64,000 nucleotides of DNA from JAOEGB01 sp041262585 (lineage in GTDB: Bacteria > Actinomycetota > Actinomycetes > Streptosporangiales > Streptosporangiaceae). A model generated the notes under the pieces. It made no database searches. It worked only from the letters and a program-made list of their open reading frames with translations, and was not told the DNA's origin. Shown one piece after another: positions 16,188-24,333 of this stretch. The stretch spans positions 185,377-249,376 of the forward strand of contig NZ_JBGCBZ010000011.1 of assembly GCF_041262585.1 (NCBI RefSeq). Reading direction: 5' to 3'. Position 1 is the stretch's first letter; each line of letters begins with the position of its first letter. The translations under genes and the position numbers were made by a program.

Positions 16188-17906
16188 TCAGGAACCGGCC
16201 CCGCAGGTCAGGCTGGGCTCCGGTGTGTAGACGGTGTGGAACTTCTGCTTGCGGACGACCTCTCCGTCCTTGCGGAAGATCCGCCACACGTCGATGGCGA
16301 AGCCCTCGACGCCGGTCATGGGGATGCAGCGGGGGCCGGAGTCGGTCAGCGTGGCGAAGCCCTTCACGTTGTAGCGGGCCGAGCTCTGCGACTCGATGTC
16401 GAAGCGCTTGGTGCTCCAGAACTGCACCGTGAGAGAGGTGCTGGTGTACGACGTCTTGATCAGCACGCCGTACGGCGAATCATTGCGCCAGCGGAAGTCG
16501 GGCTGTGGGTAGGACACCGTCGACTCCCGCCCGGCCGGGTAGCGCGAGATGTAGAACGAGTGCGGCGTGTGCTGCACGTCCTGGAAGCCGCCGAAGAACA
16601 CGGCGTTGAACATCGTCGTGGCGAACTGCGAGACGCCGCCGCCCACGGCGTTGACGTACCTGCCGTTGAGGATCATCGGCGCTTCCACGAATCCCCGCGC
16701 CTTGTCGCGCTCGCCCACCACGCCGTTGAGGGAGAAGGTCTCTCCGGGCATGACGACGTGGCCGTCCACGATGTCCGCGATGCGGTGGATGTTGGTGACG
16801 CGTGGCGCGCAGCAGGGATGGGCGGTCGTGAACGAGCCGACCTTCTCGGCAACCCCCAGCCCGCGCGCCTGCTCGGTGGTCAGCCGCGGCTTCCCCCGCG
16901 TGACAGGGACCACGACGGTACGGCTGCCGCCGCCGGTGACGGCGTCGGCGACGGATCTGCCGAGCGCGGCCGCGTCGATCCCCCTGCCTTCACGGGCGGG
17001 GACCACGCGCGGCTTGCCGTTCACGATGGTGAAACCGGCGTCCTTCGGCGCGAGATCCGCACCGATGAGGTCGTCCTGGAGCTCCACTGCGACCGAGGCC
17101 GCGTCGAAGGAAGGCCGCATCGCGCCGTCGCCGTCCGAGGCGAAACGCAGGTGGGCGGCGAGTTGTCCGGGCGTGAGCGTGGCCTGCCGCGACCCGTTCG
17201 TCAGCTTGACGGGAGCCGCGACAGCCGTACGGGCCGTGGTGTCCGCGACGCGACCCACCTCGCTCGCCGGGACCTTCGGACGGACGACGCCGATCGGGAG
17301 CGGGACGGGGCCGTCCGGCTGGAGATAGGCCGCGCGCAGCGTCCTCGCCGCCTCTGCCTGGTCGAGAGCCCGCCCGGCCCTCGGGAGTACGGCCTGCGGT
17401 TCGAGGCCCCGGTAGCTCACGCGGCCCTCCCGCGCCGGCTTGTCGACGGTCGTGGCCAGCTCGGCGACGGCCACCGTGAGCCGCTCCTCGTCGACGTCCA
17501 CCCGAGGCGCGAGCTCTCTCGTGCCGAGCAGCGCCCGCACCACACCGGCCGGGCTCGGCCATCCTCCGCCCGCCGCGGCGACCGTGCCCGGATAGTCGAC
17601 CGACAGGCCGATCGCGTCCGGCGAGAGCCGCACCCGCTTTCCGGCGACCTCCGCGGTCACGGGACGGGCGGCGGTCGCGGCCATCTCCCGCCGCAGCCTG
17701 CTCTCCGCCGCCGCCGGGGAGAGACCGCCGATGCCGACTCCCGCGACCCGGGTGCCGGGCGGGACCTTCCCGGACAGAGCCGCCGCAGCCACGACGTAGC
17801 CCACGACCGCGAGCGCCAGGACGGCCGTGACCCCGAGGATCGCCGCCTTGCGCCGCCGGCGACCGCTGGGGGCCGAGCCGGGCTCGCCAGGATCGATGGA
17901 GGACAT
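16188..17906 (-). CDS. VanW-family membrane-anchored protein with peptidoglycan-binding-like domains
   Basis: This 572-aa protein begins with a basic stretch and one membrane helix (about residues 22-45, GVTAVLALAVVGYVVAAAAL). Two YoaR/PG_binding_4-like extracellular repeats (about 60-170 and 185-320) and a C-terminal VanW domain (about 340-500) follow; the VanW domain contains MPGETFSLNGVVGERDKARGF and GGGVSQFATTMFNAVFFGG. VanW is found in some vancomycin-resistance clusters but its biochemical function is unknown; here it has no van neighbours. The ATG at 17906 begins MSSIDPGEPGS with a weak ribosome site, and an upstream GTG is possible. The product is probably cell-wall-facing. Confidence 0.85.
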   Translation of the reverse strand: MSSIDPGEPGSAPSGRRRRKAAILGVTAVLALAVVGYVVAAAALSGKVPPGTRVAGVGIGGLSPAAAESRLRREMAATAARPVTAEVAGKRVRLSPDAIGLSVDYPGTVAAAGGGWPSPAGVVRALLGTRELAPRVDVDEERLTVAVAELATTVDKPAREGRVSYRGLEPQAVLPRAGRALDQAEAARTLRAAYLQPDGPVPLPIGVVRPKVPASEVGRVADTTARTAVAAPVKLTNGSRQATLTPGQLAAHLRFASDGDGAMRPSFDAASVAVELQDDLIGADLAPKDAGFTIVNGKPRVVPAREGRGIDAAALGRSVADAVTGGGSRTVVVPVTRGKPRLTTEQARGLGVAEKVGSFTTAHPCCAPRVTNIHRIADIVDGHVVMPGETFSLNGVVGERDKARGFVEAPMILNGRYVNAVGGGVSQFATTMFNAVFFGGFQDVQHTPHSFYISRYPAGRESTVSYPQPDFRWRNDSPYGVLIKTSYTSTSLTVQFWSTKRFDIESQSSARYNVKGFATLTDSGPRCIPMTGVEGFAIDVWRIFRKDGEVVRKQKFHTVYTPEPSLTCGAGS

Positions 17907-18025
17907 GCGGGGCGTCAGTTCACCGGCTCGCCGGGGAGCCGTCGCCGGCTGGCAAACCACGCTGGGGAGAAACGCCGCATATCACACGGACACGGTATCC
18001 ATGAGGACAGAACACGCGGACGCCG

Positions 18026-18063
18026 GGTCCGTTATGGGCACTGGACCGAGGTCCGTTATGGGC
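18026..18063 (+). repeat. 14-bp direct repeat in the alaA promoter region
   Basis: Two perfect copies of ggtccgttatgggc, starting 24 bp apart (18026 and 18050), precede the -10-like TAAAGT box of the aminotransferase gene. The right copy overlaps the expected -35 position, so the pair may be a duplicated factor site. Confidence 0.8.
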
Positions 18064-18089
18064 GCCTGGCCGCGGGCTAAAGTGCGTCC

Positions 18090-19301
18090 ATGGAGATCAG
18101 CCAGTCGCACAAGCTCGCCAACGTCTGTTACGACATTCGCGGTCCAGTGCTGAAACGAGCGGCCCAGCTGGAAGCCGAAGGCCATCACATCCTGAAGCTG
18201 CACATCGGCAATCCTGCGCCGTTCGGGTTCGAGGCTCCCGAGGAGATCGTCCAGGACATGATCCGGAATCTCCCGCACTCCCATGGCTACGGCGACTCCA
18301 AGGGCATCTTGTCCGCGCGGAGGGCCGTCGTCCAGCACTACGAGGAGCGCGGCCTCGCGGGGCTGACCGTCGAGGACGTCTATCTCGGCAACGGCGTGTC
18401 CGAGCTCATCGTGATGGCGTTGCAGGCGCTGCTCAACAATGGCGACGAGGTGCTGATCCCCGCGCCCGACTATCCGTTGTGGACCGCGGCGGTGTCGCTG
18501 AGTGGCGGCACCCCGGTGCACTACATCTGCGACGAGCAGGCCGGCTGGTTTCCGGACCTCGACGACATCGAAGCGAGAATCACCGACCGCACCAAGGCGA
18601 TCGTCATCATCAACCCGAACAATCCGACGGGGGCGGTCTACCCGCGTGAGCTCCTGGAGCGTCTCGCCGGCCTCGCCCGGCGGCGCGGGCTCGTCGTGTT
18701 CGCCGACGAGATCTACGACCGCATCCTCTACGACGGCGCGGTCCACACCTCGATCGCGACACTGGCGCCCGACCTGCTCTGCCTGACCTTCTCCGGCCTG
18801 TCGAAGACCTACCGGGTGTGCGGATACCGCTCCGGATGGATGGCCATCTCCGGAGCGAAGGACCGGGCGGAGTCGTACATCGAGGGCCTGGACATCCTCG
18901 CCAACATGCGCCTGTGCCCCAACGTGCCCGGCCAGCACGCGATCCAGGCCGCGCTCGGCGGCCGGCAGACGATCAACGACCTGGTCAGGCCCGGCGGCCG
19001 GCTGTACGAGCAGCGTGAGCGGGCGTGGAAGCTGCTCAACGAGATCCCCGGCGTGAGCTGCGTCAAGCCGGAGGGCGCCCTGTACGTCTTCCCCCGGCTG
19101 GACCCCGAGATGTACCCGATCTCCGATGACGTGCGCTTCGCCCTCGACCTGCTGGAGAAGCAGCGGATCCTCGTGGTGCAGGGCACCGGCTTCAACTGGC
19201 CCCGGCCCGACCATCTCCGCATCGTCACCCTGCAGCACGCCGACGACCTGGAAGAGGCGATCGGCCGCTTCGGCGCCCTGCTGGCCACCTACCGGCAGTG
19301 A
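18090..19301 (+). CDS. alaA: alanine-synthesising PLP aminotransferase (AlaA-like)
   Basis: This 403-aa fold-type I aminotransferase most resembles AlaA (glutamate-pyruvate aminotransferase), which makes alanine from pyruvate and glutamate. Seen are the N-terminal IRGPVLKRAAQLEAEGHHIL, GNPAPFGFEAPEEI, the PNNPTGAVY cofactor loop, the DEIYDRILYDG aspartate and the PLP lysine in SGLSKTYRVCGYRSGW near residue 240. The ATG at 18090 follows a TAAAGT -10-like box by 6 nt with no ribosome site, so the mRNA may be leaderless. The fumarylacetoacetase gene begins 23 bp after the stop and may be co-transcribed. Confidence 0.93.
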   Translation: MEISQSHKLANVCYDIRGPVLKRAAQLEAEGHHILKLHIGNPAPFGFEAPEEIVQDMIRNLPHSHGYGDSKGILSARRAVVQHYEERGLAGLTVEDVYLGNGVSELIVMALQALLNNGDEVLIPAPDYPLWTAAVSLSGGTPVHYICDEQAGWFPDLDDIEARITDRTKAIVIINPNNPTGAVYPRELLERLAGLARRRGLVVFADEIYDRILYDGAVHTSIATLAPDLLCLTFSGLSKTYRVCGYRSGWMAISGAKDRAESYIEGLDILANMRLCPNVPGQHAIQAALGGRQTINDLVRPGGRLYEQRERAWKLLNEIPGVSCVKPEGALYVFPRLDPEMYPISDDVRFALDLLEKQRILVVQGTGFNWPRPDHLRIVTLQHADDLEEAIGRFGALLATYRQ

Positions 19302-19324
19302 CACGTGAGAGAGGCGGCTTTCCG

Positions 19325-20527
19325 ATGACGACAGGCTGGGTTCCCGTCCCTGAGGGCTCGCACTTCCCCATCCACAACCTGCCCTACGGGATCTTCTCGC
19401 CGCGCGGGGAGCGGGCGCGGGCCGGAGTGGCCATCGGCGAGCAGGTGCTCGACCTCGCGGCCGCGCTCGGCGACGAGGTGTTCGCGGGCGGCTCGCTCAA
19501 CGCGTTCCTGGCCCAGGGCCCCGGCCGGTGGGCCGCCGTCCGGAGGCTGATCACCGAGCTGCTCACCGACGAGAGCCGCCGCGCTGAGGTGGAGCGCGCT
19601 CTGCACCGCCTCAGCGACGTGACACTCCACCTGCCGTTCGAGGTCGCGGACTACGTCGACTTCTACGCCAGCGAGCATCACGCGGCCAACCTGGGCCGGA
19701 TGTTCCGCCCCGGATCCGAGCCGCTCACGCCGAACTGGAAGCACCTGCCCATCGGCTACCACGGGCGCGCGGGCACCGTCGTCGTCTCGGGCACCCCGGT
19801 CGTACGGCCGCGCGGGCAGCGCAAGACGCCCGGCGAGGACGCGCCGACATTCGGGCCGACGCTGCGGCTGGACATCGAGGCGGAGGTCGGCTTCGTCGTC
19901 GGCGTGCCCAGCCCCCTCGGCACGCCGGTGCCGACGACGGACTTCTCCCGGCATGTGTTCGGCGTGGTGCTCGTCAACGACTGGTCCGCCCGTGACATCC
20001 AGTCGTGGGAGTACGTGCCGCTCGGCCCGTTCCTCGGCAAGTCATTCGCCACCTCGGTCTCGCCGTGGGTCGTGCCGCTGGAGGCCCTGGCCGCCGCCAG
20101 GGTGCCGGGCCCCGTCCAGGAGCCGCCGCCCCTGCCGTACCTCGGCGTGGCGGAGCCGTGGGGGCTCGACCTGACGCTCGAAGTGCGGCTGAACGGGCAC
20201 ACGGTGTCCCGGCCGCCCTACTCGTCGATGTACTGGACCCCCGACCAGATGCTCGCGCACATGACCGCGGGCGGCGCCTCGTTGCGCACCGGCGACCTGT
20301 TCGCCTCCGGCACCGTCTCCGGGCCGGATCGCGGCCGGCGGGGCTCCCTCATCGAGCTCTCCTGGTCCGGCGCCGAGCCCCTCACCCTCCCCGACGGATC
20401 GGTCCGCTCGTTCCTGGAGGACGGTGACACGGTCACCATCACCGCCACGGCTCCCGGCCCGTACGGCACGCGCATCGGCTTCGGCGAAGTCACCGGACGC
20501 GTCCTCCCCGCCGTCGACGCCCCCTGA
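19325..20527 (+). CDS. fahA: fumarylacetoacetase
   Basis: This 400-aa protein has both domains of fumarylacetoacetate hydrolase, the last enzyme of tyrosine/homogentisate breakdown (fumarylacetoacetate to fumarate and acetoacetate). The N-terminal SH3-like domain begins PEGSHFPIHNLPYGIFSPRGE. The catalytic domain has DFYASEHHAANLGRMFRP (catalytic His and metal Asp), YHGRAGTVVVSGTPV, the metal ligands in LDIEAEVGFVVG and NDWSARDIQSWEYVPLGPFLGKSFATS. The ATG at 19325 has a GAGAGG site upstream. No homogentisate dioxygenase is adjacent, so the rest of the pathway must be elsewhere. Confidence 0.96.
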   Translation: MTTGWVPVPEGSHFPIHNLPYGIFSPRGERARAGVAIGEQVLDLAAALGDEVFAGGSLNAFLAQGPGRWAAVRRLITELLTDESRRAEVERALHRLSDVTLHLPFEVADYVDFYASEHHAANLGRMFRPGSEPLTPNWKHLPIGYHGRAGTVVVSGTPVVRPRGQRKTPGEDAPTFGPTLRLDIEAEVGFVVGVPSPLGTPVPTTDFSRHVFGVVLVNDWSARDIQSWEYVPLGPFLGKSFATSVSPWVVPLEALAAARVPGPVQEPPPLPYLGVAEPWGLDLTLEVRLNGHTVSRPPYSSMYWTPDQMLAHMTAGGASLRTGDLFASGTVSGPDRGRRGSLIELSWSGAEPLTLPDGSVRSFLEDGDTVTITATAPGPYGTRIGFGEVTGRVLPAVDAP

Positions 20528-20962
20528 CTCGTAGGTGTCCGCGTAGACGGCAGCCGGCAACCGGCAACCGGCACACGTACCGGGCCAGTGGGTGGTCGCC
20601 GGGCGGCCGGCCAGCAGCCCCGCCGCGGCGTACACCAGCGACCCGGTGCACACGCTCGTCATCAGCGGCACCCGTTCCCGCTGGTCGCGCACCCACGTCA
20701 GGTGGTCGGCGTCCTTCAGCTGCGGACGGGTTCCGGCCCCGCCCGGATGGACGAGCATGTCCAGCGGCCCCACGTCGGCGAACCCGCGGTCGGCGTGCAG
20801 GGTCAGCCCCTTGGCTGCGCGCACCGGCCCCGCCTCCCTGGCGAACGCCACCAGCTCGGCCTCGCCGGGACACGCCCGCGCCCATATTCCGAACACTTCC
20901 CACGGCCCGACCGCGTCCAGCTCTTCGACCTGGTCGAACAGCAAGATTCCGATTCGCGTCAC
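20528..20962 (-). pseudogene. truncated DJ-1/PfpI-family gene
   Basis: Residues 1-130 read as a good DJ-1/PfpI (isocyanide hydratase/GlxA-like) domain: MTRIGILLFDQVEELDAVGPWEVF, DMLVHPGGAGTRPQL and the nucleophile elbow SVCTGSLVYAAAGLLAGRPATTHW with the Cys intact. After THWPGT the expected remaining ~60 residues of the fold are absent. The frame runs on only as antisense of fahA to 20042, and a short ccggcaa repeat (about 20551-20572) marks the break. The gene is therefore probably a 3'-truncated remnant, cut off where the fahA end now lies. Confidence 0.7.
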
Positions 20963-21005
20963 GCCGCCAGTCTGCCATCCGAGCGTCCGCCCTGCCCTGG
21001 GCGTG

Positions 21006-21125
21006 TCAGCGTAGGAGAAGGTTCAGCAGCACGGTGAGCACGATGGAGGCGATGATCGAGCAAGCGATCATGGTCAGGCATCCCGCGGCACCGCCCACCG
21101 GGCGAACTCTGAAGTTACGCGCCAT
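21006..21125 (-). CDS. 39-aa small membrane protein
   Basis: This short ORF begins MARNFRVRPVGGAAGCL and continues into a single hydrophobic helix (IACSIIASIVLTVLLNLLL) ending in Arg. A GGGGGTAGGG ribosome-like site lies upstream of the ATG at 21125. Basic N terminus, Gly-Cys turn and one TM helix form a coherent small-protein design, and the codons are GC3-rich. No function is assignable. It stands between the DJ-1 remnant and the ROK locus on the minus strand. Confidence 0.55.
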   Translation of the reverse strand: MARNFRVRPVGGAAGCLTMIACSIIASIVLTVLLNLLLR

Positions 21126-21178
21126 GCTGCCGCCCTACCCCCGGACGACCCTGTGAACCTCCGGCATTCCGGCCGTCC

Positions 21179-21304
21179 TCATCGGTTAACCAGGCGATTC
21201 GCGGGTAGGCGACCGCCCCGCCGAAAGGCCGGTCCGCACCCGGCGCGGAAGTTGACCATGGCAATAGTGCTGGTATTCCGGCCCTTGGACAGCACTGACG
21301 TCAT
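21179..21304 (-). CDS. candidate 41-aa peptide downstream of the ROK gene
   Basis: An ORF with a clear AAGGA ribosome site 7 nt before ATG 21304 follows the ROK stop by 38 bp. It encodes a basic peptide (MTSVLSKGRNTSTIAMVN at the start, CGPAFRRGGRLPANR near the end) with one cysteine and no membrane segment. It could be a small regulatory or RiPP-like peptide, or a chance frame. No modifying enzyme is nearby. Confidence 0.3.
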   Translation of the reverse strand: MTSVLSKGRNTSTIAMVNFRAGCGPAFRRGGRLPANRLVNR

Positions 21305-21342
21305 GATCGATTCCTTGCGCCGGTCACAAGGCTCCGTGTCGC

Positions 21343-22302
21343 TTACGCGGTTTCCTGCTGTACGGCTGCCGCCGCGCCGACGAGGCCGGTGTCGGAACCC
21401 AGGGCGGCCGGGAGGATCTCGATGCCATGGGTGAACGTCAAGGTCGCGTGGGCGCGCACCGCCTGGCGGAGAGGGTCGAGCAGGACGGCCCCCGCCTGGG
21501 CGACGCCCCCGCCGACGACCACCACCCGGATGTCGGTCACCGCCGCGGTGGCGGCGACGGCGACGGCGAGGGCGTCGGCCGCCCGCTGGAACACGGCGAC
21601 GGCGACGGGATCTCCTCGCATGGCCGACGCCGCGACCCCGGCCGCGGTGGGAACCACGTCGGTTGATGTGCCGGTTCCGTCGGCGGAGGGGCTCCAGCCG
21701 TTCCGCAGCGCCCAGCGGGTGATGGCCGGTCCGCTGGCGATGGTCTCGACGCAGCCGCGGGCACCGCACGGGCAGGGCTCCCCGGTGGGGTCCACGACGA
21801 TGTGCCCAACATGACCGGCGTTTCCGCTCGGGCCCTGATGCACCCGGCCACCGAGGACGAGCCCGCCTCCGATGCCGGTGGAGACCGTGACGCAGAGCGC
21901 GTCCGGCCGGCCGCGCGCCGCGCCGTACCGGTGCTCGGCGGCGGCGATCGCGACGCCGTCCCCGATGAGCCGCACCGGGAGCGGGCCGGCGAGTGCGGCC
22001 ACCCGGTCGAGGAGGGGGAAGTCCCGCCACGCCGGCACGTTGACCGGGCTCACCGTTCCGCTGTGGACGTCCACCGGACCCGCGCTGCCGATGCCGACCG
22101 CCTCGACGGAGCGCCACTCCGGCAGGCCCATGAGGTCGGCGAGCGCGCCGGCGACCGCGCCCATGACCGTCTCGGCGGGCTCATCGGCGGGAGTGGGGCG
22201 GACCGCACGCCGCAGCACCGTGCCGTCCGCCGCCACGATTCCGGCCGCGATCTTCGTGCCGCCGAAGTCGATCGCGGCGACGAGCCGTCCGTCAAACGCC
22301 AT
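21343..22302 (-). CDS. ROK-family sugar kinase (glucokinase-like)
   Basis: This 319-aa ROK kinase shows the ATP-binding phosphate-1 loop IDFGGTKIAAGIV near residue 12, the catalytic region around LIGDGVAIAAAEHRYG and VSTGIGGGLVLGG, and the zinc-binding ROK signature CPCGARGCVE with NAGHVGHI before it. It lacks an N-terminal HTH, so it is a kinase rather than a NagC-type repressor; glucose, mannose or N-acylhexosamine are possible substrates. It is the last large gene of a minus-strand run that includes a Gfo/Idh oxidoreductase, IolE-like protein, GH2 and sugar ABC transporter, and it probably phosphorylates a hexose released by those enzymes. Confidence 0.9.
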   Translation of the reverse strand: MAFDGRLVAAIDFGGTKIAAGIVAADGTVLRRAVRPTPADEPAETVMGAVAGALADLMGLPEWRSVEAVGIGSAGPVDVHSGTVSPVNVPAWRDFPLLDRVAALAGPLPVRLIGDGVAIAAAEHRYGAARGRPDALCVTVSTGIGGGLVLGGRVHQGPSGNAGHVGHIVVDPTGEPCPCGARGCVETIASGPAITRWALRNGWSPSADGTGTSTDVVPTAAGVAASAMRGDPVAVAVFQRAADALAVAVAATAAVTDIRVVVVGGGVAQAGAVLLDPLRQAVRAHATLTFTHGIEILPAALGSDTGLVGAAAAVQQETA

Positions 22303-22349
22303 CGGCGGCCTGCTCCCTTCCTCTTCCCTGGGCCCGAGGGTCCGCGACC

Positions 22350-23450
22350 TCAGGCGTACGTCTCCACCTGGGCTTCGCCGCCGGGGGTCAGGCCGTCCAG
22401 TGCGAGCAGCCTGGTCACGGCCTGCTGCGCGGTCACGATGTCCTCCAGCGCCCCCGGCACACCCGTGAGTGGCGGGACGCCGGTGGTCACCATAGCGTGA
22501 AAGGCCGCGAGCTCCCGCTCGAAGGACGGGGTGACGTCACCGAACGCCAGGCGGCCCTCGGCGCTCACGTCGGTGAGCTCGGTGGACGCGCCCAGCAGAT
22601 ACGGCGTGGGGAAGACCACCTCGAACGTGCCGGTCGCGTGGTGCACGGCCACGGTCTCCCGGTAGGCGGGGTAGTCCTCCAGGTAGTGCCAGTGGATGGC
22701 GTAACGGCCACCGGCCCGCAGCGGTCCCGCCATCTCGACCGAGCGCCCGCCCGCTCCCGGCCAGGTCGTCACGTGATCGACGTCGGCGGCCCCGCCCGCG
22801 AGCAGGCGCAGCAGCGACAGGTCGTGGCAGATGCTGTTGAGGATGGTCATGTAGAGCCCCCGCGCCTGGGGAGGAGCGTCCCCGATGGCGGCGCGGATCA
22901 GCTCGTCCTCCCCCGTCCGCAGCCTGCCGATCACCTCGGCGGGCACGTCGGCGGGGGGCGGGGGGAGCCGCGCGAAGGCGAGTTGCGAGCTGTCGCTCGG
23001 GTGCAGGACGGTCACCTGGATGGCGCGCACGTCGGCGGGCCGTCCGGCGACCCGCTGGACGGCGGGGTCGTACTGCTTCATGTACCCGACCATCAGCCGG
23101 GGCCGCTCGGGATCCTCCAGTTCGGCGATCTCGGCCGCCTCGGCGCGCGTGTACGCCAGGGGCTTCTCGCACAGCACGGCGTAGCCCCGGCGGAGCGCGT
23201 CCACGACCACGCGGCCGTGCGAGCCGGAGGTCAGCACCACCACGGCGTCGAAGCCGCCCGCGTCGAGCATCTCCGTCACGTCGGTGTAGCGCCCGGCCAC
23301 GCCGTACCTGTCGGCCATCCGCGCGGTGAGCGACGCCGACAGGTCGCAGAGGGCGACCACCTCGAACAGGTCGCCGCGCCGCTCCAGCAGGGGCAGGTGG
23401 ACCGTCTGCGCGATGACGCCGAGCCCGGCCACCGCGACCTTGAGCCTCAC
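22350..23450 (-). CDS. Gfo/Idh/MocA-family NAD(P)-dependent oxidoreductase
   Basis: This 366-aa sugar or inositol dehydrogenase-like protein has an N-terminal Rossmann domain (VAVAGLGVIAQTVHLPLL) with the family's catalytic-loop motif CEKPLAYT near residue 95. Its alpha/beta C-terminal substrate domain includes the helix NSICHDLSLLRLL, whose His-Asp pair is typical of the family. Start GTG 23450 overlaps the stop of the IolE-like gene (GTGA), so the two are coupled. In related loci such pairs oxidise a sugar or inositol and then isomerise or dehydrate the keto product. The exact substrate is unknown. Confidence 0.88.
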   Translation of the reverse strand: MRLKVAVAGLGVIAQTVHLPLLERRGDLFEVVALCDLSASLTARMADRYGVAGRYTDVTEMLDAGGFDAVVVLTSGSHGRVVVDALRRGYAVLCEKPLAYTRAEAAEIAELEDPERPRLMVGYMKQYDPAVQRVAGRPADVRAIQVTVLHPSDSSQLAFARLPPPPADVPAEVIGRLRTGEDELIRAAIGDAPPQARGLYMTILNSICHDLSLLRLLAGGAADVDHVTTWPGAGGRSVEMAGPLRAGGRYAIHWHYLEDYPAYRETVAVHHATGTFEVVFPTPYLLGASTELTDVSAEGRLAFGDVTPSFERELAAFHAMVTTGVPPLTGVPGALEDIVTAQQAVTRLLALDGLTPGGEAQVETYA

Positions 23451-24319
23451 AGGCCCACACCCCTCAGGAACTCGCGGTTGGCCCGCTGGTCGGCGAGGAT
23501 CGCGTCGAGGTCCTGGCCGGTCGCCGGAGCGTCCTGCTCGATCACGATCCAGCCCTCGTAGCCGACCTCGCGGAGGGCGTCGGCGAACCCGGCGATGTCC
23601 ACCTCGCCCTGTCCCAGCGCGGGGAAGCAGCCGTTGGCCACCGCCGTGGTCAGGTCGCCGCCCTGGGCGAGGACCGTACGGCTGGCGTCCTTGATGTGGA
23701 CCTGGGTCACCCGGTCCGACCAGGCCTTGAGCGCGGCGACGGGGTCGCCTCCGGCGAGCCAGAGGTGGCCGGTGTCGAGGCAGATCCCGACGTCGGTGAG
23801 CTCAAGGAGCTTCTCGACGTCGGCCGCGGTCTCCACGTCGGTGCCGAGGTGGTAGTGGAAGGCCGGTTCGAGACCCGCCTGGCGGCACACGTTGGCCGCG
23901 ATCTGCACCCGGGCGGCGAACTCCGGCCACGCCTCGCCGGGGATCCCGGGAGCCACACCGCCGGGCTTGGCGAACCTGGCGACGTTGCTCGGGCACGCCA
24001 GCGTCGGCCTGGGGGCGAAACGCGGGTCGTCCACGGGCACGCTCGTGAACACCTCAAGCGCCGCCCGCAGCCCGGCGAGGTCGGCCTCGAACCCGTCGGC
24101 GTCGCCGTACCGGAGGTCGACCCAACCGCCCGCCAGCCCGAGCCCTGCCCGCACGAGGTCATCCGAGTGCAGGTAGCCGATCGGGCCGGAGTCGACGCCG
24201 TCGTAACCGGCCTCGGCCATTCCGGCGAGCAGTTCGCCCGCCCCGATCAGGTCGGTATTGCGGCTGTAGATCCCGAAGTTCACGGGGGCGCTGGCCACCC
24301 GTGTCGCCGTGACTGCCAA
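23447..24319 (-). CDS. IolE-like TIM-barrel sugar isomerase / inosose dehydratase
   Basis: This ~290-aa xylose-isomerase-like TIM-barrel protein has metal-site segments HYHLGTDVET, CLDTGHLWLAGGDPVAAL and QVHIKDASRTVLAQ, followed by YEGWIVIEQD. These closely follow the pattern of IolE (2-keto-myo-inositol dehydratase) more than hydroxypyruvate isomerase. The TTG at 24319 has a well-spaced GGAGAAG site; a GTG at 24337 overlapping the beta-galactosidase stop is the alternative. It is coupled to the Gfo/Idh gene by GTGA. With IolG-like and IolD genes in the same region, inosose dehydration is likely, though keto-glycoside processing by this fold is also possible. Confidence 0.8.
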   Translation of the reverse strand: MAVTATRVASAPVNFGIYSRNTDLIGAGELLAGMAEAGYDGVDSGPIGYLHSDDLVRAGLGLAGGWVDLRYGDADGFEADLAGLRAALEVFTSVPVDDPRFAPRPTLACPSNVARFAKPGGVAPGIPGEAWPEFAARVQIAANVCRQAGLEPAFHYHLGTDVETAADVEKLLELTDVGICLDTGHLWLAGGDPVAALKAWSDRVTQVHIKDASRTVLAQGGDLTTAVANGCFPALGQGEVDIAGFADALREVGYEGWIVIEQDAPATGQDLDAILADQRANREFLRGVGL

Positions 24320-24333
24320 GAGACTTCTCCGAT

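Noticed and set aside
20042..20527. Read-through extension of the DJ-1/PfpI frame into fahA
   Set aside because: The residues after about position 130 have no DJ-1 similarity and are exactly antisense to the fumarylacetoacetase gene.
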